DNA of 64,000 nucleotides from JANQSP01 sp965226095 (GTDB lineage Bacteria > Bdellovibrionota > Bdellovibrionia > Bdellovibrionales > UBA1609), in the NCBI GenBank assembly GCA_965226095.1, contig OZ245336.1:62001-126000 (forward strand), read 5' to 3'. A model generated the notes under the pieces. The model made no database searches and was not told the DNA's origin. It worked only from the letters and a program-made list of their open reading frames with translations. The position numbers were made by a program, and so were the translations under genes. The number at the start of each line of letters is the position of its first letter. The stretch's first letter is position 1. Positions 44,678-54,246 of the stretch are shown here, one piece after another.

Positions 44678-45781
44678 TTATGATCCAGTTTCCTGATGAC
44701 TATCAAAAGAAATACCAGAAAGAATCATTTTCAAATTGTTGGGAGAAGTAGCAACACTTAAAGCTGTTTTCTCCGAGATCAGATTTTTTTTAACTAGTTC
44801 AGCCAGATGTTGATCATAAGACTGCATTCCATACGCCATAGCACTTTCCTTAATAATATCCCTGAGAGCTTGTGTGGAATTATTTTTTTGAATGGCTTGC
44901 TGCACACGAGTGTTATTGAGCATGATTTCTACAGCAGGGATGACACCTTTTCCATCTTTTCTATCCACTAATCTTTGTCCAATAACAGCAACCAATACAT
45001 TAGATAATACAGTTTTTAATGCCTCCCGTTCCTCACTCTTAAACATACTTAAGAGGCGACTGATGCTCTCTGCAGTATCCTGAGTGTGCACAGTGGAAAA
45101 AACCAAGTGTCCGGTTTCAGCAGCTGTCAAAGCTGTTTGAATGGTATCTCTTACTCTCAATTCGGAAAACAAAATAATATCAGGATCTTGTCTGAGAGAG
45201 GTTTTTAAAGCCATCACCGGATCAAAAAAGTCCACCCCCATATCTCTTTGAGTAACCAGGCAATAATGATCTTTTATTAAAAATTCAACAGGATCTTCAA
45301 TGGTAACAATATGTTTACTTTTCGTATGATTAATATGATTGATCAAAGAAGCCAATGTGGTGGACTTTCCACTCCCTGTATTACCGGATATAAGAATTAA
45401 ACCTCTTTGGGCACTGTCCACAATTTCCACCAGTTTTTTTGGTAAATTTAATTCTTCAGGAGTAGGAATCTCGTAAGGAATACGCCGTACAACGACCCGG
45501 ATAGAGCCTCTTTGAAAAGCAATATTAAATCGAAAACGGCCAATACCAGCGAGACCATACCCTATATCCACAGAACCATGTTCGTGCAATTTTTCCTGAC
45601 CTTTTTCATCAATCAAAGGACCCACCAGCTCATGCATCATTTTATAATCAATAATGGAAAATTCCTGACTAAGAATGGAAAGCTTGTTATTTTTACGAAT
45701 AATGGGACGAGCACCTACTTTTAAATGTAAATCACTTCCCTTTTGTTCAGCTAAGCTTTTTAATAATTCTTTTAATTCCAT
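44678..45781 (-). CDS. pilT: Twitching motility/type IV pilus retraction ATPase PilT
   Basis: PilT powers pilus retraction. The 367-residue protein has the N-terminal GSDLHLKVGARP, Walker A SGNTGSGKSTTLASL, TIEDPVEFL, LRQDPDII and AETGHLVFSTVHTQDTAESI. The Walker B region reads LFSELRVRDT rather than the usual VGEMRD: the glutamate is kept but there is a Ser for Gly and an extra residue. No other pilus gene is adjacent. It is divergent from cinA. Confidence 0.92.
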   Translation of the reverse strand: MELKELLKSLAEQKGSDLHLKVGARPIIRKNNKLSILSQEFSIIDYKMMHELVGPLIDEKGQEKLHEHGSVDIGYGLAGIGRFRFNIAFQRGSIRVVVRRIPYEIPTPEELNLPKKLVEIVDSAQRGLILISGNTGSGKSTTLASLINHINHTKSKHIVTIEDPVEFLIKDHYCLVTQRDMGVDFFDPVMALKTSLRQDPDIILFSELRVRDTIQTALTAAETGHLVFSTVHTQDTAESISRLLSMFKSEEREALKTVLSNVLVAVIGQRLVDRKDGKGVIPAVEIMLNNTRVQQAIQKNNSTQALRDIIKESAMAYGMQSYDQHLAELVKKNLISEKTALSVATSPNNLKMILSGISFDSHQETGS

Positions 45782-45870
45782 TATCTATTTTTCGGCAAAC
45801 AGAGCCTTGACATTAAACTTTTCTATGCCATTAAACAGAGAATAAGAAAAAATAATTGAAAGGAATATTT

Positions 45871-46395
45871 TTGTTTTCTAAAAATTTTCAATCTATAAAG
45901 CACCAGGTTCAGCAAATTCGAGATTTCATGATAAAAAACAAGCAGACTTTAGCTCTGGCGGAAAGCTGTACAGGAGGTTTATTGTCCTCTTGGCTTACCG
46001 AATGGCCAGGTGCCAGTGATTTCTTTTTAGGTTCAATAGTGTGTTACTCCTACACGTCCAAACAACAATTCTTACAGATTCCAAAAGAGTTATTGGATCA
46101 GCAGGGAGCTGTTAACGCAGAAGTCAGTCGTTTAATGACACGAAACATTATGAAAAACTGGGGAAGTGACTGGGCTTTATCTGTGACTGGAGTGGCTGGT
46201 CCTGGACTAAATCCTAAAGATCCTCCAGTTGGAACTGTGTTTTTCGGACTTTCCGGGCCTTTTGGTGAAAAAGTGGAACGAATTTTGCTAGATAAAAAAA
46301 ACCGTCAGGACATTAGGCATCAATCTGCACTTTTTGCTTTGGATTTTCTATGTTCTGGTATCAATATGGGGTCACTTAAAAAAGAGGAGGAATAA
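45871..46395 (+). CDS. pncC: Nicotinamide-nucleotide amidohydrolase (CinA C-terminal domain, PncC)
   Basis: The protein consists of only the CinA C-terminal domain, with the nucleophile motif AESCTGGLLSSWLTEWPGAS, VTGVAGPGLN and PPVGTVFFGL. It deamidates NMN to NaMN for NAD recycling. The N-terminal COG1058 domain of full CinA is absent. The TTG at 45871, six bases after AAAGGA, is the best start. The frame opens at another TTG at 45856. It precedes recA by 2 bp, an old cinA-recA pairing. Confidence 0.9.
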   Translation: MFSKNFQSIKHQVQQIRDFMIKNKQTLALAESCTGGLLSSWLTEWPGASDFFLGSIVCYSYTSKQQFLQIPKELLDQQGAVNAEVSRLMTRNIMKNWGSDWALSVTGVAGPGLNPKDPPVGTVFFGLSGPFGEKVERILLDKKNRQDIRHQSALFALDFLCSGINMGSLKKEEE

Positions 46396-46397
46396 AA

Positions 46398-47459
46398 ATG
46401 AGTGAAAGACAAAAAGCATTGGACTTAGCGATTACTTCTATAGAGAAGCAATTTGGTAAAGGTTCTATTATGAAGCTGGGTGGAGGTAAATCTCTTTACG
46501 AAGATGTACCAGTGTATAGTACAGGCTCAATAGGCTTGGATATTGCTCTGGGTATTGGTGGTCTGCCTAAAGGCAGAGTTGTAGAAATCTTTGGACCGGA
46601 GAGTTCAGGAAAAACCACCTTGGCCTTGACAACAGCGGCAGAAGCTCAAAAAGCTGGCGGCACTGTTGCTTTTGTAGATGCAGAACATGCTTTGGATATT
46701 AACTATGCCAACAAGTTAGGTGTGAAAGTTTCTGATATGCTCATTTCTCAACCGGACACAGGAGAACAAGCCTTGGAAATTACAGAAACCCTGGTTCGAT
46801 CCGGAGCAATTGATGTCCTCATCGTGGATTCCGTTGCGGCTTTAACACCTAAAGCGGAAATTGAAGGAGACATGGGAGATTCTCACATGGGTCTTCAGGC
46901 GCGATTGATGTCACAGGCTTTACGAAAACTCACAGCGGCTATCAATAAAAGCGGCACTTTGGTAATTTTTATTAACCAAATTCGAATGAAAATAGGTGTG
47001 ATGTTTGGTAACCCTGAAACTACAACTGGTGGAAACGCTTTAAAGTTTTATTCTTCTGTACGTTTGGATGTCAGAAGAATAGCTGCCATTAAAAAAGGTG
47101 ATCTCGTCACTGGTAACAAAACTTTAGTGAAAGTGGTTAAAAATAAAATGGCACCTCCTTTTGCTCGTGCAGAATTTGACCTCATGTATGGAAAGGGTAT
47201 TTCCCAGGAGGCTGAGCTTTTGGATTTAGCTTGCAAGTATGAAATTGTGCAAAAATCCGGAGCCTGGTTTAGCTTTGAAGGCAAAAAAATAGGGCAAGGT
47301 AGGGATATGGTTCGTATCTTTTTAAAGGAAAATTCAGCTGTGAGAAATAAAATTCAGCAGATGGTACTTAAAAAGTGTGAAGTGAAATCTCCTCTTTTAA
47401 GTCCAACACCGAAGACGAAATCAGGTGCTCAGACAAAGACAGCGCCCACTATACAGTAA
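46398..47459 (+). CDS. recA: Recombinase RecA
   Basis: RecA forms filaments on single-stranded DNA for strand exchange and SOS induction. The 353-residue protein has KQFGKGSIMKLG, Walker A GPESSGKTTLAL, VDAEHALD, VDSVAALTPKAEIEG, the loop MGLQARLMSQALRKLT and INQIRMKIGVMFGNPETTTGG. It is full length. It shares a transcript with pncC, and no SOS box could be placed directly before it. Confidence 0.98.
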   Translation: MSERQKALDLAITSIEKQFGKGSIMKLGGGKSLYEDVPVYSTGSIGLDIALGIGGLPKGRVVEIFGPESSGKTTLALTTAAEAQKAGGTVAFVDAEHALDINYANKLGVKVSDMLISQPDTGEQALEITETLVRSGAIDVLIVDSVAALTPKAEIEGDMGDSHMGLQARLMSQALRKLTAAINKSGTLVIFINQIRMKIGVMFGNPETTTGGNALKFYSSVRLDVRRIAAIKKGDLVTGNKTLVKVVKNKMAPPFARAEFDLMYGKGISQEAELLDLACKYEIVQKSGAWFSFEGKKIGQGRDMVRIFLKENSAVRNKIQQMVLKKCEVKSPLLSPTPKTKSGAQTKTAPTIQ

Positions 47460-47499
47460 TTATTAAGAGAAAATTTTCGATAAATTTTTTACATGAACA

Positions 47500-47522
47500 A
47501 AGAGGCAGAGGATCTGCCTCTT
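47500..47522. terminator. Bidirectional rho-independent terminator
   Basis: AAGAGGCAG (47500-47508) pairs with CTGCCTCTT (47514-47522), with T and A tracts on the two sides. It lies between the convergent recA and tadA ends and can serve both. Confidence 0.85.
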
Positions 47523-47984
47523 TTATTTCGATCGTTTTTTTTGGAAAAATTCTTTCAGTATTTGAGAACTTTCTTCTGCCAAGAGTCCTTCTGTAACAGC
47601 TACCTGGTGATTGAGACGAGAATCATTTGCTATTTGGTACAAAGAATGAATAGCTCCGGCTTTTGGATCTCTACAGGCATAAATGAGCCGCTTAATACGA
47701 GCGGCAATAATAGCTCCGGCACACATAATACAAGGCTCTAAAGTGACATAGAGATCACAATCATCCAGCCTCCACCGGCCTAGTTTTTTGGAAGCCTCTT
47801 CAATAGCCAGTATTTCAGCATGGCCGGTGGCTTGCTTTTTTTGCTCTTTTTGATTAAAAGCAAAAGCGATTGGTTTACGATTTTGCACTACTAAGGCCCC
47901 TACAGGGACTTCTGCTTGTTTTTCAGCTTGTTTTGCCAGCTCCAAAGCTTGTTTCATAAATCTTACATCGTCGGTTTTTATCAA
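47523..47984 (-). CDS. tadA: tRNA-specific adenosine deaminase TadA
   Basis: TadA converts A34 to inosine in tRNA-Arg(ACG). The 153-residue zinc enzyme has FMKQALELAKQAE, VPVGALVV, the zinc and proton-shuttle motif TGHAEILAIEEA, and TLEPCIMCAGAIIAARI. The frame is open to 48065, but the TTG at 47984 sits 5 bases after AAAGGAG and gives the family length. Confidence 0.93.
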   Translation of the reverse strand: MIKTDDVRFMKQALELAKQAEKQAEVPVGALVVQNRKPIAFAFNQKEQKKQATGHAEILAIEEASKKLGRWRLDDCDLYVTLEPCIMCAGAIIAARIKRLIYACRDPKAGAIHSLYQIANDSRLNHQVAVTEGLLAEESSQILKEFFQKKRSK

Positions 47985-48083
47985 AAATACTCCTTTGCTT
48001 TTTGCAAGCTTGTGTTTAAAAGTATTATCTGATATTGATGAACTTTTGTTTACTGAAAAATACAATTTTTTAAGGGAGGATTC

Positions 48084-48281
48084 TTGCCTCGTGTAAAAGT
48101 GCGTGATGGAGAAAATTTTGAACAGGTGCTCAGACGCTTTAAAAAATCCTGTGAAAAATTTGGAACTCTATCTGAAATTAAAAAAAGAGAATATTATGAA
48201 AAGCCCAGTATATATAAAAAGAAAAAAACACTGGCTGCTCGCCGCCGTTCTGTAAAAAAGCTAAGAAGAACAGGAGTATAA
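48084..48281 (+). CDS. rpsU: Ribosomal protein S21
   Basis: The 65-residue basic protein has the S21 pattern VRDGENFEQVLRRFKKSCEK, REYYEKPS and a KKK/RR-rich end. It starts with TTG behind AAGGGAGG. It is the first gene of the macromolecular-synthesis operon rpsU-yqeY-dnaG-rpoD, with spacings of 2 bp or overlaps. Confidence 0.95.
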   Translation: MPRVKVRDGENFEQVLRRFKKSCEKFGTLSEIKKREYYEKPSIYKKKKTLAARRRSVKKLRRTGV

Positions 48282-48283
48282 TA

Positions 48284-48739
48284 ATGCCTGCCGCTTTAAA
48301 AGATCAAATTATGGCTGACATGAAATCAGCTATGAAAAATAGAGATCAATCCCGCCTCCAAGCTTTAAAGTTGGTGTATGCAGAATGTAAAAATCAGGAA
48401 ATTGAACTTCAAAAAGAACTAACGGATGTTCAAATTATATCTGTTTTAAAAAAACAAATTAAACATTATGAAGAAAGTATCGAGCAATTTAAACAAGCCG
48501 GTCGATCAGAAGATGCAAAAGATCAGGTGCAAAGACGAGAGATGATTCATGCTTATCTTCCTGAACCTCTTTCCATGGAGGAATTAAAAAAAATTGTGGA
48601 TGAAATAATTGTTGAATTAAAAGCTGATTCTATCAAACAAATGAGTGTAGTAATAAAAACTGCACAAGCCAAAACAGCTGGCAAAGTGGATAATCGACAT
48701 TTGGTGGAATTAGTGAAAGAAAGACTGCAAAGCAGATGA
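48284..48739 (+). CDS. yqeY: GatB/YqeY-domain protein
   Basis: The 151-residue protein has the YqeY layout LKDQIMADMKSAMKNRDQ, LQALKLVYAECKNQEIE, VLKKQIKHYEESIEQF and the C-terminal AKTAGKVDNRHLVELVKERL. Its precise role is uncertain; it is related to the tRNA-binding tail of GatB. It overlaps dnaG by ATGA. Confidence 0.92.
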   Translation: MPAALKDQIMADMKSAMKNRDQSRLQALKLVYAECKNQEIELQKELTDVQIISVLKKQIKHYEESIEQFKQAGRSEDAKDQVQRREMIHAYLPEPLSMEELKKIVDEIIVELKADSIKQMSVVIKTAQAKTAGKVDNRHLVELVKERLQSR

Positions 48740-50682
48740 GGAGATTTTCTCCCGATTTTATTGAGCAGGTTCGTTTAGCCAATAATATTGTGGATATTAT
48801 TGGAGAAGACACTTTTTTAAAACCTTCCGGTGCAGGAGATCGTTACACCGGGCTCTGTCCTTTTCCTTCACACAATGAAAAAACCCCTAGTTTTTCTGTA
48901 TCAATAGACAAACAACTCTATCATTGCTTTGGTTGCAATGAATCGGGAAATATTTTTACCTATCTTAAGATTCGCAAAGGCTTATCATTTGGTTTAGCCG
49001 TGGAGGAATTGGCTAGGCGAGCCGGCATCACTTTACCTGAACCTGAACCATCCAGTTTTGAAGGCAGAGATGCTTTTACACAAGCCAGAACAACACACAG
49101 TGTTTATCTTAAAAATCAAAAGTTACTAAATATTAACCAATTGGCTTGTGAATTTTATGAAAAACAATTAAAAACATTACCAGCTCATCACCATGTAAAA
49201 AAATGTTTAAAACAACGAGGGTTTTTAGCAGAAACCATTCAACAATTTCGTCTAGGTTACGCTCCAAAATCCTGGGATGCTTTGCTAAATTTTTTACAAA
49301 AAAAAGAAGCGGATACATCTTTAGCGCTTCAACTTGGAATTATCAGAAAAAAAGATGCTCGCCAATACGATTTATTTAGAGATCGTTTGATGTTTCCTAT
49401 TTTTGCAAAGAACGGCACAGAAGTATTGGGCTTTGGTGGAAGAATTATCGAAGAAAAGGATAAACAGCCTAAGTATATTAATAGCGTGGATTCCGACATT
49501 TTTCATAAGGGAAAAACTTTTTATGGCTGGCAGGAGGCTTCTCCTTTTATCAGATCGGCAGGAAACGTATTAGTGGTTGAAGGTTATACGGATTATTTAA
49601 GTCTTTACCAAAAAGGTGTGAAAAATGTGGTAGCAACTTTAGGCACAGCTTTAACAGCCGATCATGTTCGCTGGCTATCCTGGCACACCAAGCAAGTTTT
49701 GGTATTTTTTGACGGAGATATAGCAGGAGAAAAAGCCGCTTTAAGAAGTTTATCCGTTCTCTTATCTTTTGGATTAGTTCCTCGTTTACTGAAACTGGAT
49801 GAAGACCTTGATCCGGATTCTTTTGTTTGTAAATTTGGAGTGGAGGGGCTAAAGAAAAAAATTAAAGCCGCACCGGATTTATTTACCTATGTGTTTTCCA
49901 AAGAATTAAAAAAACATTCTGCCGGAGCAGATAGGTTCTCTGTGATAGAAACGGCCGCCAAAATTTTAGCTCACACAAAAAATGAAGCATTAAAAAAATA
50001 TTACTCAGAGTTAGTAGTGGATAGTTTTGGCGCTGATGAAAAAATTGCAAGAGAAGCTTTAAAAAAAGCTTTGACTAAAGCCCGTCAATACGGCGGTGAT
50101 TCAGGTTTTTCAGAACCTTTTATAAACCCTGCATTTACTACTGTTTCAGAGCCTCATACTGCCTTAAGGAGTAAAAAATCATCTATATCAAAGCAAAAAA
50201 TATTGAATAACCAGGATTTAGAAGATGAGGAAATATCTTTACTTCATTGCTCTAAAGTGGAATTATACCTATTGCTTTTAGCTATCCAGGACAAGGAATA
50301 TTATCAACAAATTGCAGAATCCGGAATATTGGACAAATTAAATCATCCTGGAGTTATACGTTTATTTGAAATAATAAAAAACCTACAAAAGGAAAAGCAA
50401 ATGTTTTATTTTAATACACTTCCAGAGACTTTATCGAGTTATTTGGCAGAACCAGGAGTATTACAAATAAAGCATCATCCGATTTTAGCCTGTTTATCAA
50501 CTGAAAAAACAAAAGTGTTTATTCAAGACTGTATAAATAAAGTGAAAAAAGAGAGAAAATATTTACAAATAAAACAAGTCACTACTGATATGCGTTTAGA
50601 TATGGAAAATTCAAAGAAATATTTAATGAAAATCAGAGAACTGACGAAACGGAATAAAATGGAGATGAAGCATGACAAATAA
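48736..50682 (+). CDS. dnaG: DNA primase DnaG
   Basis: DnaG makes RNA primers at the replication fork. The 648-residue protein has the zinc domain CPFPSHNEKTPSFSV...YHCFGCNESG (CHC2), the RNA polymerase domain with LGFGGRII, the Toprim motifs VVEGYTDYLSL and FDGDIAGEKAA, and a C-terminal helical DnaB-binding region. It overlaps its neighbours on both sides (4 bp with yqeY, 11 bp with rpoD). Confidence 0.97.
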   Translation: MRRFSPDFIEQVRLANNIVDIIGEDTFLKPSGAGDRYTGLCPFPSHNEKTPSFSVSIDKQLYHCFGCNESGNIFTYLKIRKGLSFGLAVEELARRAGITLPEPEPSSFEGRDAFTQARTTHSVYLKNQKLLNINQLACEFYEKQLKTLPAHHHVKKCLKQRGFLAETIQQFRLGYAPKSWDALLNFLQKKEADTSLALQLGIIRKKDARQYDLFRDRLMFPIFAKNGTEVLGFGGRIIEEKDKQPKYINSVDSDIFHKGKTFYGWQEASPFIRSAGNVLVVEGYTDYLSLYQKGVKNVVATLGTALTADHVRWLSWHTKQVLVFFDGDIAGEKAALRSLSVLLSFGLVPRLLKLDEDLDPDSFVCKFGVEGLKKKIKAAPDLFTYVFSKELKKHSAGADRFSVIETAAKILAHTKNEALKKYYSELVVDSFGADEKIAREALKKALTKARQYGGDSGFSEPFINPAFTTVSEPHTALRSKKSSISKQKILNNQDLEDEEISLLHCSKVELYLLLLAIQDKEYYQQIAESGILDKLNHPGVIRLFEIIKNLQKEKQMFYFNTLPETLSSYLAEPGVLQIKHHPILACLSTEKTKVFIQDCINKVKKERKYLQIKQVTTDMRLDMENSKKYLMKIRELTKRNKMEMKHDK

Positions 50683-52540
50683 AAAAGACTCTTCTGAACA
50701 AAAAGCTAGCTCCGCACTGGAGTCATCCAATAAAAAGAAAAAAAATTTGAAGGTTTTATTGGAAAGTGAAATTGACAAACTCAAAAAAAGCGCTGGTAAG
50801 CAGAGTAATGTGCTTCATATCGGTGAATTAAATGAACATTTATCGACAGATATTATTGATCCGGAATTATTGGACTCTCTCATGCTTGAGTTGGAAAAAA
50901 GCGCTATAGAAATCAAGTACCCGGCTTTATCTAAAAATGGAATGATAAAGGGTAAAAGTAAAGATGGAGAAAATCTCTTTGTATCAGAAGAAGATAATAC
51001 AGAAGAGGAAGAAACAGAGTTAAAACTGCGTAGCAATGATCCTGTTCGTTTATACTTGAGAAAAATGGGAGGAGTATCTCTTTTGGATCGGGAAGGCGAA
51101 GTGGAAATTGCCCGTCGTATTGAAAAAGGAGAGCGAGAGATCATTCGTGCTATCTTAATGTGTCCTACAGGCACCAATGAAGTTATTCGTCTTGGTGAAC
51201 ATCTTAAGTTAGGGCGATTAAAAGTAAAATCTATTTTTAGAGGCTTGGAAGACGAAGAACATAAATATAATGAAAAGGAATACATTGATAAAATTTTTGA
51301 ACTTATTGATCATGTTAAAAAATATCAGAAAAAAAGTAAAAAATATTTTGTAGCCATAAGAGATAAAACAGAATCTTTGGAAAACATGGAGAAAGCTTTT
51401 TTTAATTTAAATAGTGAGTTAATGAAAAAATTCAAAAGTGTGAATTTCAATCGAAAAATTATCAATCGGTTTGTGATCAAGTTTCATAATCTTCTCAATC
51501 GTATGGAAGAATTGCAAAAGCGAGTAGACTCAGCCGTGGAAAAAACTTTTTCTAAAAACTTTGATGAACTAAAGGAAACTTATACACAGATATACAATAG
51601 TGATAAAGAGGCCCTGCGTGTCCGGCAGGAAACGGGTTTAAATTTTCAACAATATAGAAACTTTTATTTATCCGCTCACGATGCGCAAGATAGGTTGGCC
51701 AGATTATATAAAGAAACATGGATGAAACATTTATGGGTGAAGCACATTTGTACAGCTATTTGGAAAGGTGAACAAGAGGCGGATAAAGCAAAATCCAAGC
51801 TAGTAAAAGCTAATTTACGATTGGTAGTATCTATTGCCAAAAAGTACACTAATCGAGGCTTACAGTTTTTAGATTTGATACAGGAAGGAAACATGGGTTT
51901 AATGAAGGCCGTAGATAAATTTGAATATCGCAGAGGTTACAAGTTTTCCACTTATGCCACTTGGTGGATTCGTCAAGCGATTACGAGGGCGATTGCTGAT
52001 CAGGCACGAACTATTCGTATTCCGGTTCATATGATCGAAACTATTAACAAGATGGTACGAACCACTCGTTATCTCATTCAGGAATTGGGTCGAGAGCCTA
52101 CACCGGAGGAAATTGCACAAAAAATGGAAATGCCGGTAGGAAAAGTGAGGAAAGTGTTACGTATTGCTAAGGAGCCTATTAGCTTGGAGACTCCGGTGGG
52201 TGAAGAGGAGGATTCACATTTAGGGGATTTTATTGAAGATAAAAAAGTGATCAATCCTTCCTCGGCAATTGTGAACTTAAATTTAATTGAGCAAACCAGA
52301 AGAGTGTTGGCGACTTTGACTCCTCGGGAGGAACGGGTATTGAGAATGCGATTCGGTATTGGTGAGGAAAGTGATCACACTTTGGAAGAAGTTGGTCAGG
52401 ATTTTAATGTAACCAGGGAGCGTATTCGTCAGATTGAAGCCAAGGCTTTACGTAAGCTCAGACATCCCAGTCGTTCTGGCAAACTAAAAACTTTTGTAGC
52501 TGTAGACAGTGAAATGGACAGTGATATAGAAGAACAATAG
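50672..52540 (+). CDS. rpoD: RNA polymerase primary sigma factor (sigma-70)
   Basis: The 622-residue housekeeping sigma has region 1.1, region 1.2 (NDPVRLYLRKMGGVSLLDRE), a long non-conserved region, and region 2 (KLVKANLRLVVSIAKKYTNR, GLQFLDLIQEGNMGLMKAVD, KFEYRRGYKFSTYATWWIRQ). Regions 3 and 4 follow, with TLEEVGQDFNVTRERIRQIE. It is the last gene of the operon. Confidence 0.97.
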   Translation: MTNKKDSSEQKASSALESSNKKKKNLKVLLESEIDKLKKSAGKQSNVLHIGELNEHLSTDIIDPELLDSLMLELEKSAIEIKYPALSKNGMIKGKSKDGENLFVSEEDNTEEEETELKLRSNDPVRLYLRKMGGVSLLDREGEVEIARRIEKGEREIIRAILMCPTGTNEVIRLGEHLKLGRLKVKSIFRGLEDEEHKYNEKEYIDKIFELIDHVKKYQKKSKKYFVAIRDKTESLENMEKAFFNLNSELMKKFKSVNFNRKIINRFVIKFHNLLNRMEELQKRVDSAVEKTFSKNFDELKETYTQIYNSDKEALRVRQETGLNFQQYRNFYLSAHDAQDRLARLYKETWMKHLWVKHICTAIWKGEQEADKAKSKLVKANLRLVVSIAKKYTNRGLQFLDLIQEGNMGLMKAVDKFEYRRGYKFSTYATWWIRQAITRAIADQARTIRIPVHMIETINKMVRTTRYLIQELGREPTPEEIAQKMEMPVGKVRKVLRIAKEPISLETPVGEEEDSHLGDFIEDKKVINPSSAIVNLNLIEQTRRVLATLTPREERVLRMRFGIGEESDHTLEEVGQDFNVTRERIRQIEAKALRKLRHPSRSGKLKTFVAVDSEMDSDIEEQ

Positions 52541-52569
52541 CTACTAGTTGTTGTTTTGTATTATTGGTT

Positions 52570-52646
52570 GGGGGCTTAGCTTAGTTGGTTAAAGCATCCG
52601 GCTCATAACCGGAGGATCGAAGGTTCGAGTCCTTCAGCCCCTACCA
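52570..52646 (+). tRNA. tRNA with CAT anticodon (Met elongator or Ile2)
   Basis: The 77-base gene has acceptor GGGGGCT/AGCCCCT (a G-U first pair), the D arm GCTTAGTTGGTTAAAGC, anticodon CAT in CCGGCTCATAACCGG, T arm GGTTCGAGTCC and an encoded CCA. It is not an initiator. Whether it is elongator Met or lysidine-modified Ile cannot be decided by eye. The integrase gene ends inside its 3' part, which marks it as the attachment site of the adjacent element. Confidence 0.93.
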
Positions 52647-53875
52647 CTTATCTTCTTAACTATTGGAATTACTTGAATTTTTTTCTCACAATCTATCTCG
52701 CTGTGATTCTCGCTGTGATTTTTAAAAGAACTTCCAAAAAGATTAAAAGCTTTGGTGGTTTTTTCTGCTGTATCTCTGTTTAAAAGAGCTACCACTTTGG
52801 CATACTTTTCTGTCATACGACTTGAAGTATGACCAAGGCTTGCCTGCACAGAGGACATATCTCTTGTAGCTATTAAAGCCATTGTTGCATAGGAATGTCT
52901 TAGAATATGCGTTGATTTCCAAGGAAGCTTCAATGCTTTAAAGCCAGCATTAAAAGCTGATTGAATGGCATTGTATTTTAAAGCCTCTCCCTGTTTATCT
53001 GTGAAAAGCAAATCTGTATCACCATTTTCCTCTTTCATCTGTTTTAATATCTGTATCAATTCATCAGATAAAATCAGAAGACGAACAGAGGCAGAAGTTT
53101 TTGTATCCTCTTCTAAAGATGGTCTTTTTGTTTTATGGTCCCACCTTATTTTTCGGATAACTCTTGCCTTTCCCTGTTCCAATTCCACAGCAGACCAAAG
53201 CATTCCGCAAGCCTCACCAACTCTGGCTCCTGTAAGAACCATAAAAGTTGCAAGCCTCCAATAAACCGGATTACTTCTGTTTTGCCTTAACCACTTTATC
53301 CAATCTCTTAACTCCTCCGGTCTTGCATAGTAATCAGGACGCTGAGGAGGAACGGGTTTATAGTAGCAAAGCTGTCTGTGCTGTTTCGTAATGGGAACAT
53401 TAAAATTCTCATCTACAAAGTTTCTATACCAATTTAATATGGCAGAGAGCAGTTGCAATTCATGCCTAAAAGTTTTCCGGCCCTTATTTTTAGCTGTAGG
53501 ATGTTTCTTAAGCCAGTTTATCCATTTATGGACATATTTGGCATTAAGATATTCCATTTTAACTATGCTTAAAGGTCCTTTTGTAAAATATCTGAACCTT
53601 GCCTCGTAACCTTGCTGCGTAGCTGTTTTAAGTAAAGGAAAAGCCTCTTCCAAATACTGCTTAAAGCACTCGGAAAAAAAGACACTTTCTTTTTCCTGAT
53701 AAAATTCTGAAGGGTTTTTTAAAAGTTGTTGTTTTTGTTTGTCATGCCAGACACAAGCTTCTGTTTTACTTTTAAAGGTCCTGCATGTTAGGCGGAAGCC
53801 TTTGACATAAACCTGTGCTTGATAACAAACTTTTCTTTGTCCATTTTTCTTTATATATCTTTTGATTATAGACAT
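52634..53875 (-). CDS. Tyrosine site-specific integrase
   Basis: The 413-residue phage-type integrase has an N-terminal Arm-like domain, a SAM-like core-binding domain (residues of about 70-160) and a catalytic domain with R in LTGARVGEACGML, HILRHSYATMAL (HxxR), LGHTSSRM and the nucleophile in TEKYAKV. It integrates an element into a tRNA. Its last codons lie within the CAT tRNA 3' end, the classic arrangement. The ATG follows AAAGGA and overlaps the excisionase-like gene by 10 bp. Confidence 0.93.
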   Translation of the reverse strand: MSIIKRYIKKNGQRKVCYQAQVYVKGFRLTCRTFKSKTEACVWHDKQKQQLLKNPSEFYQEKESVFFSECFKQYLEEAFPLLKTATQQGYEARFRYFTKGPLSIVKMEYLNAKYVHKWINWLKKHPTAKNKGRKTFRHELQLLSAILNWYRNFVDENFNVPITKQHRQLCYYKPVPPQRPDYYARPEELRDWIKWLRQNRSNPVYWRLATFMVLTGARVGEACGMLWSAVELEQGKARVIRKIRWDHKTKRPSLEEDTKTSASVRLLILSDELIQILKQMKEENGDTDLLFTDKQGEALKYNAIQSAFNAGFKALKLPWKSTHILRHSYATMALIATRDMSSVQASLGHTSSRMTEKYAKVVALLNRDTAEKTTKAFNLFGSSFKNHSENHSEIDCEKKIQVIPIVKKISGRG

Positions 53876-54246
53876 GGTTTTTCCTTTCGGTTAAGCCATG
53901 CTTTTAGACTCTTGGGACGAAACATAACTTTCTGGCCACACTTCACATAAGGAATTTTGCGAAGATAGACCCAGTTATGGATTGTCTTGGGAGCCACCCC
54001 CAGCATTTCCGCAACAGTTTTCACACTTACCAAATTGTCAAAGAGCTGTTCTGTCTTTGGAGAATTTTTTAGCTCCAAAGACAGAGTTGCCAGATTAAGT
54101 GCTTTTGTGTTGTTTGGCAATGTCCATGAAGCAGGCTGTCCAACCAGATTGCTTTGTGTTCTTATTGATTCTATGTGTCGATCTTGCTCTTCGTTTAGTT
54201 CTTCATTGTATGAGTTTTTAAATAAAAAGCTTAATTGCTTTTCCAT
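53866..54246 (-). CDS. Excisionase-like helix-turn-helix protein
   Basis: The 126-residue protein ends in a MerR/excisionase-type winged helix: SVKTVAEMLGVAPKTIHNWV, then IPYVKCGQKVMFRPKSLKAWL. The N-terminal half is polar and unassigned. Just upstream of and overlapping the integrase, it is probably the recombination directionality factor or a regulator. The ATG follows AAGGAG. Confidence 0.82.
   Translation of the reverse strand: MEKQLSFLFKNSYNEELNEEQDRHIESIRTQSNLVGQPASWTLPNNTKALNLATLSLELKNSPKTEQLFDNLVSVKTVAEMLGVAPKTIHNWVYLRKIPYVKCGQKVMFRPKSLKAWLNRKEKPCL

Noticed and set aside
46330..46400. SOS (LexA) box before recA
   Set aside because: recA follows pncC by 2 bp. I found no clear palindromic SOS box there, and the pncC promoter region shows none I can defend.
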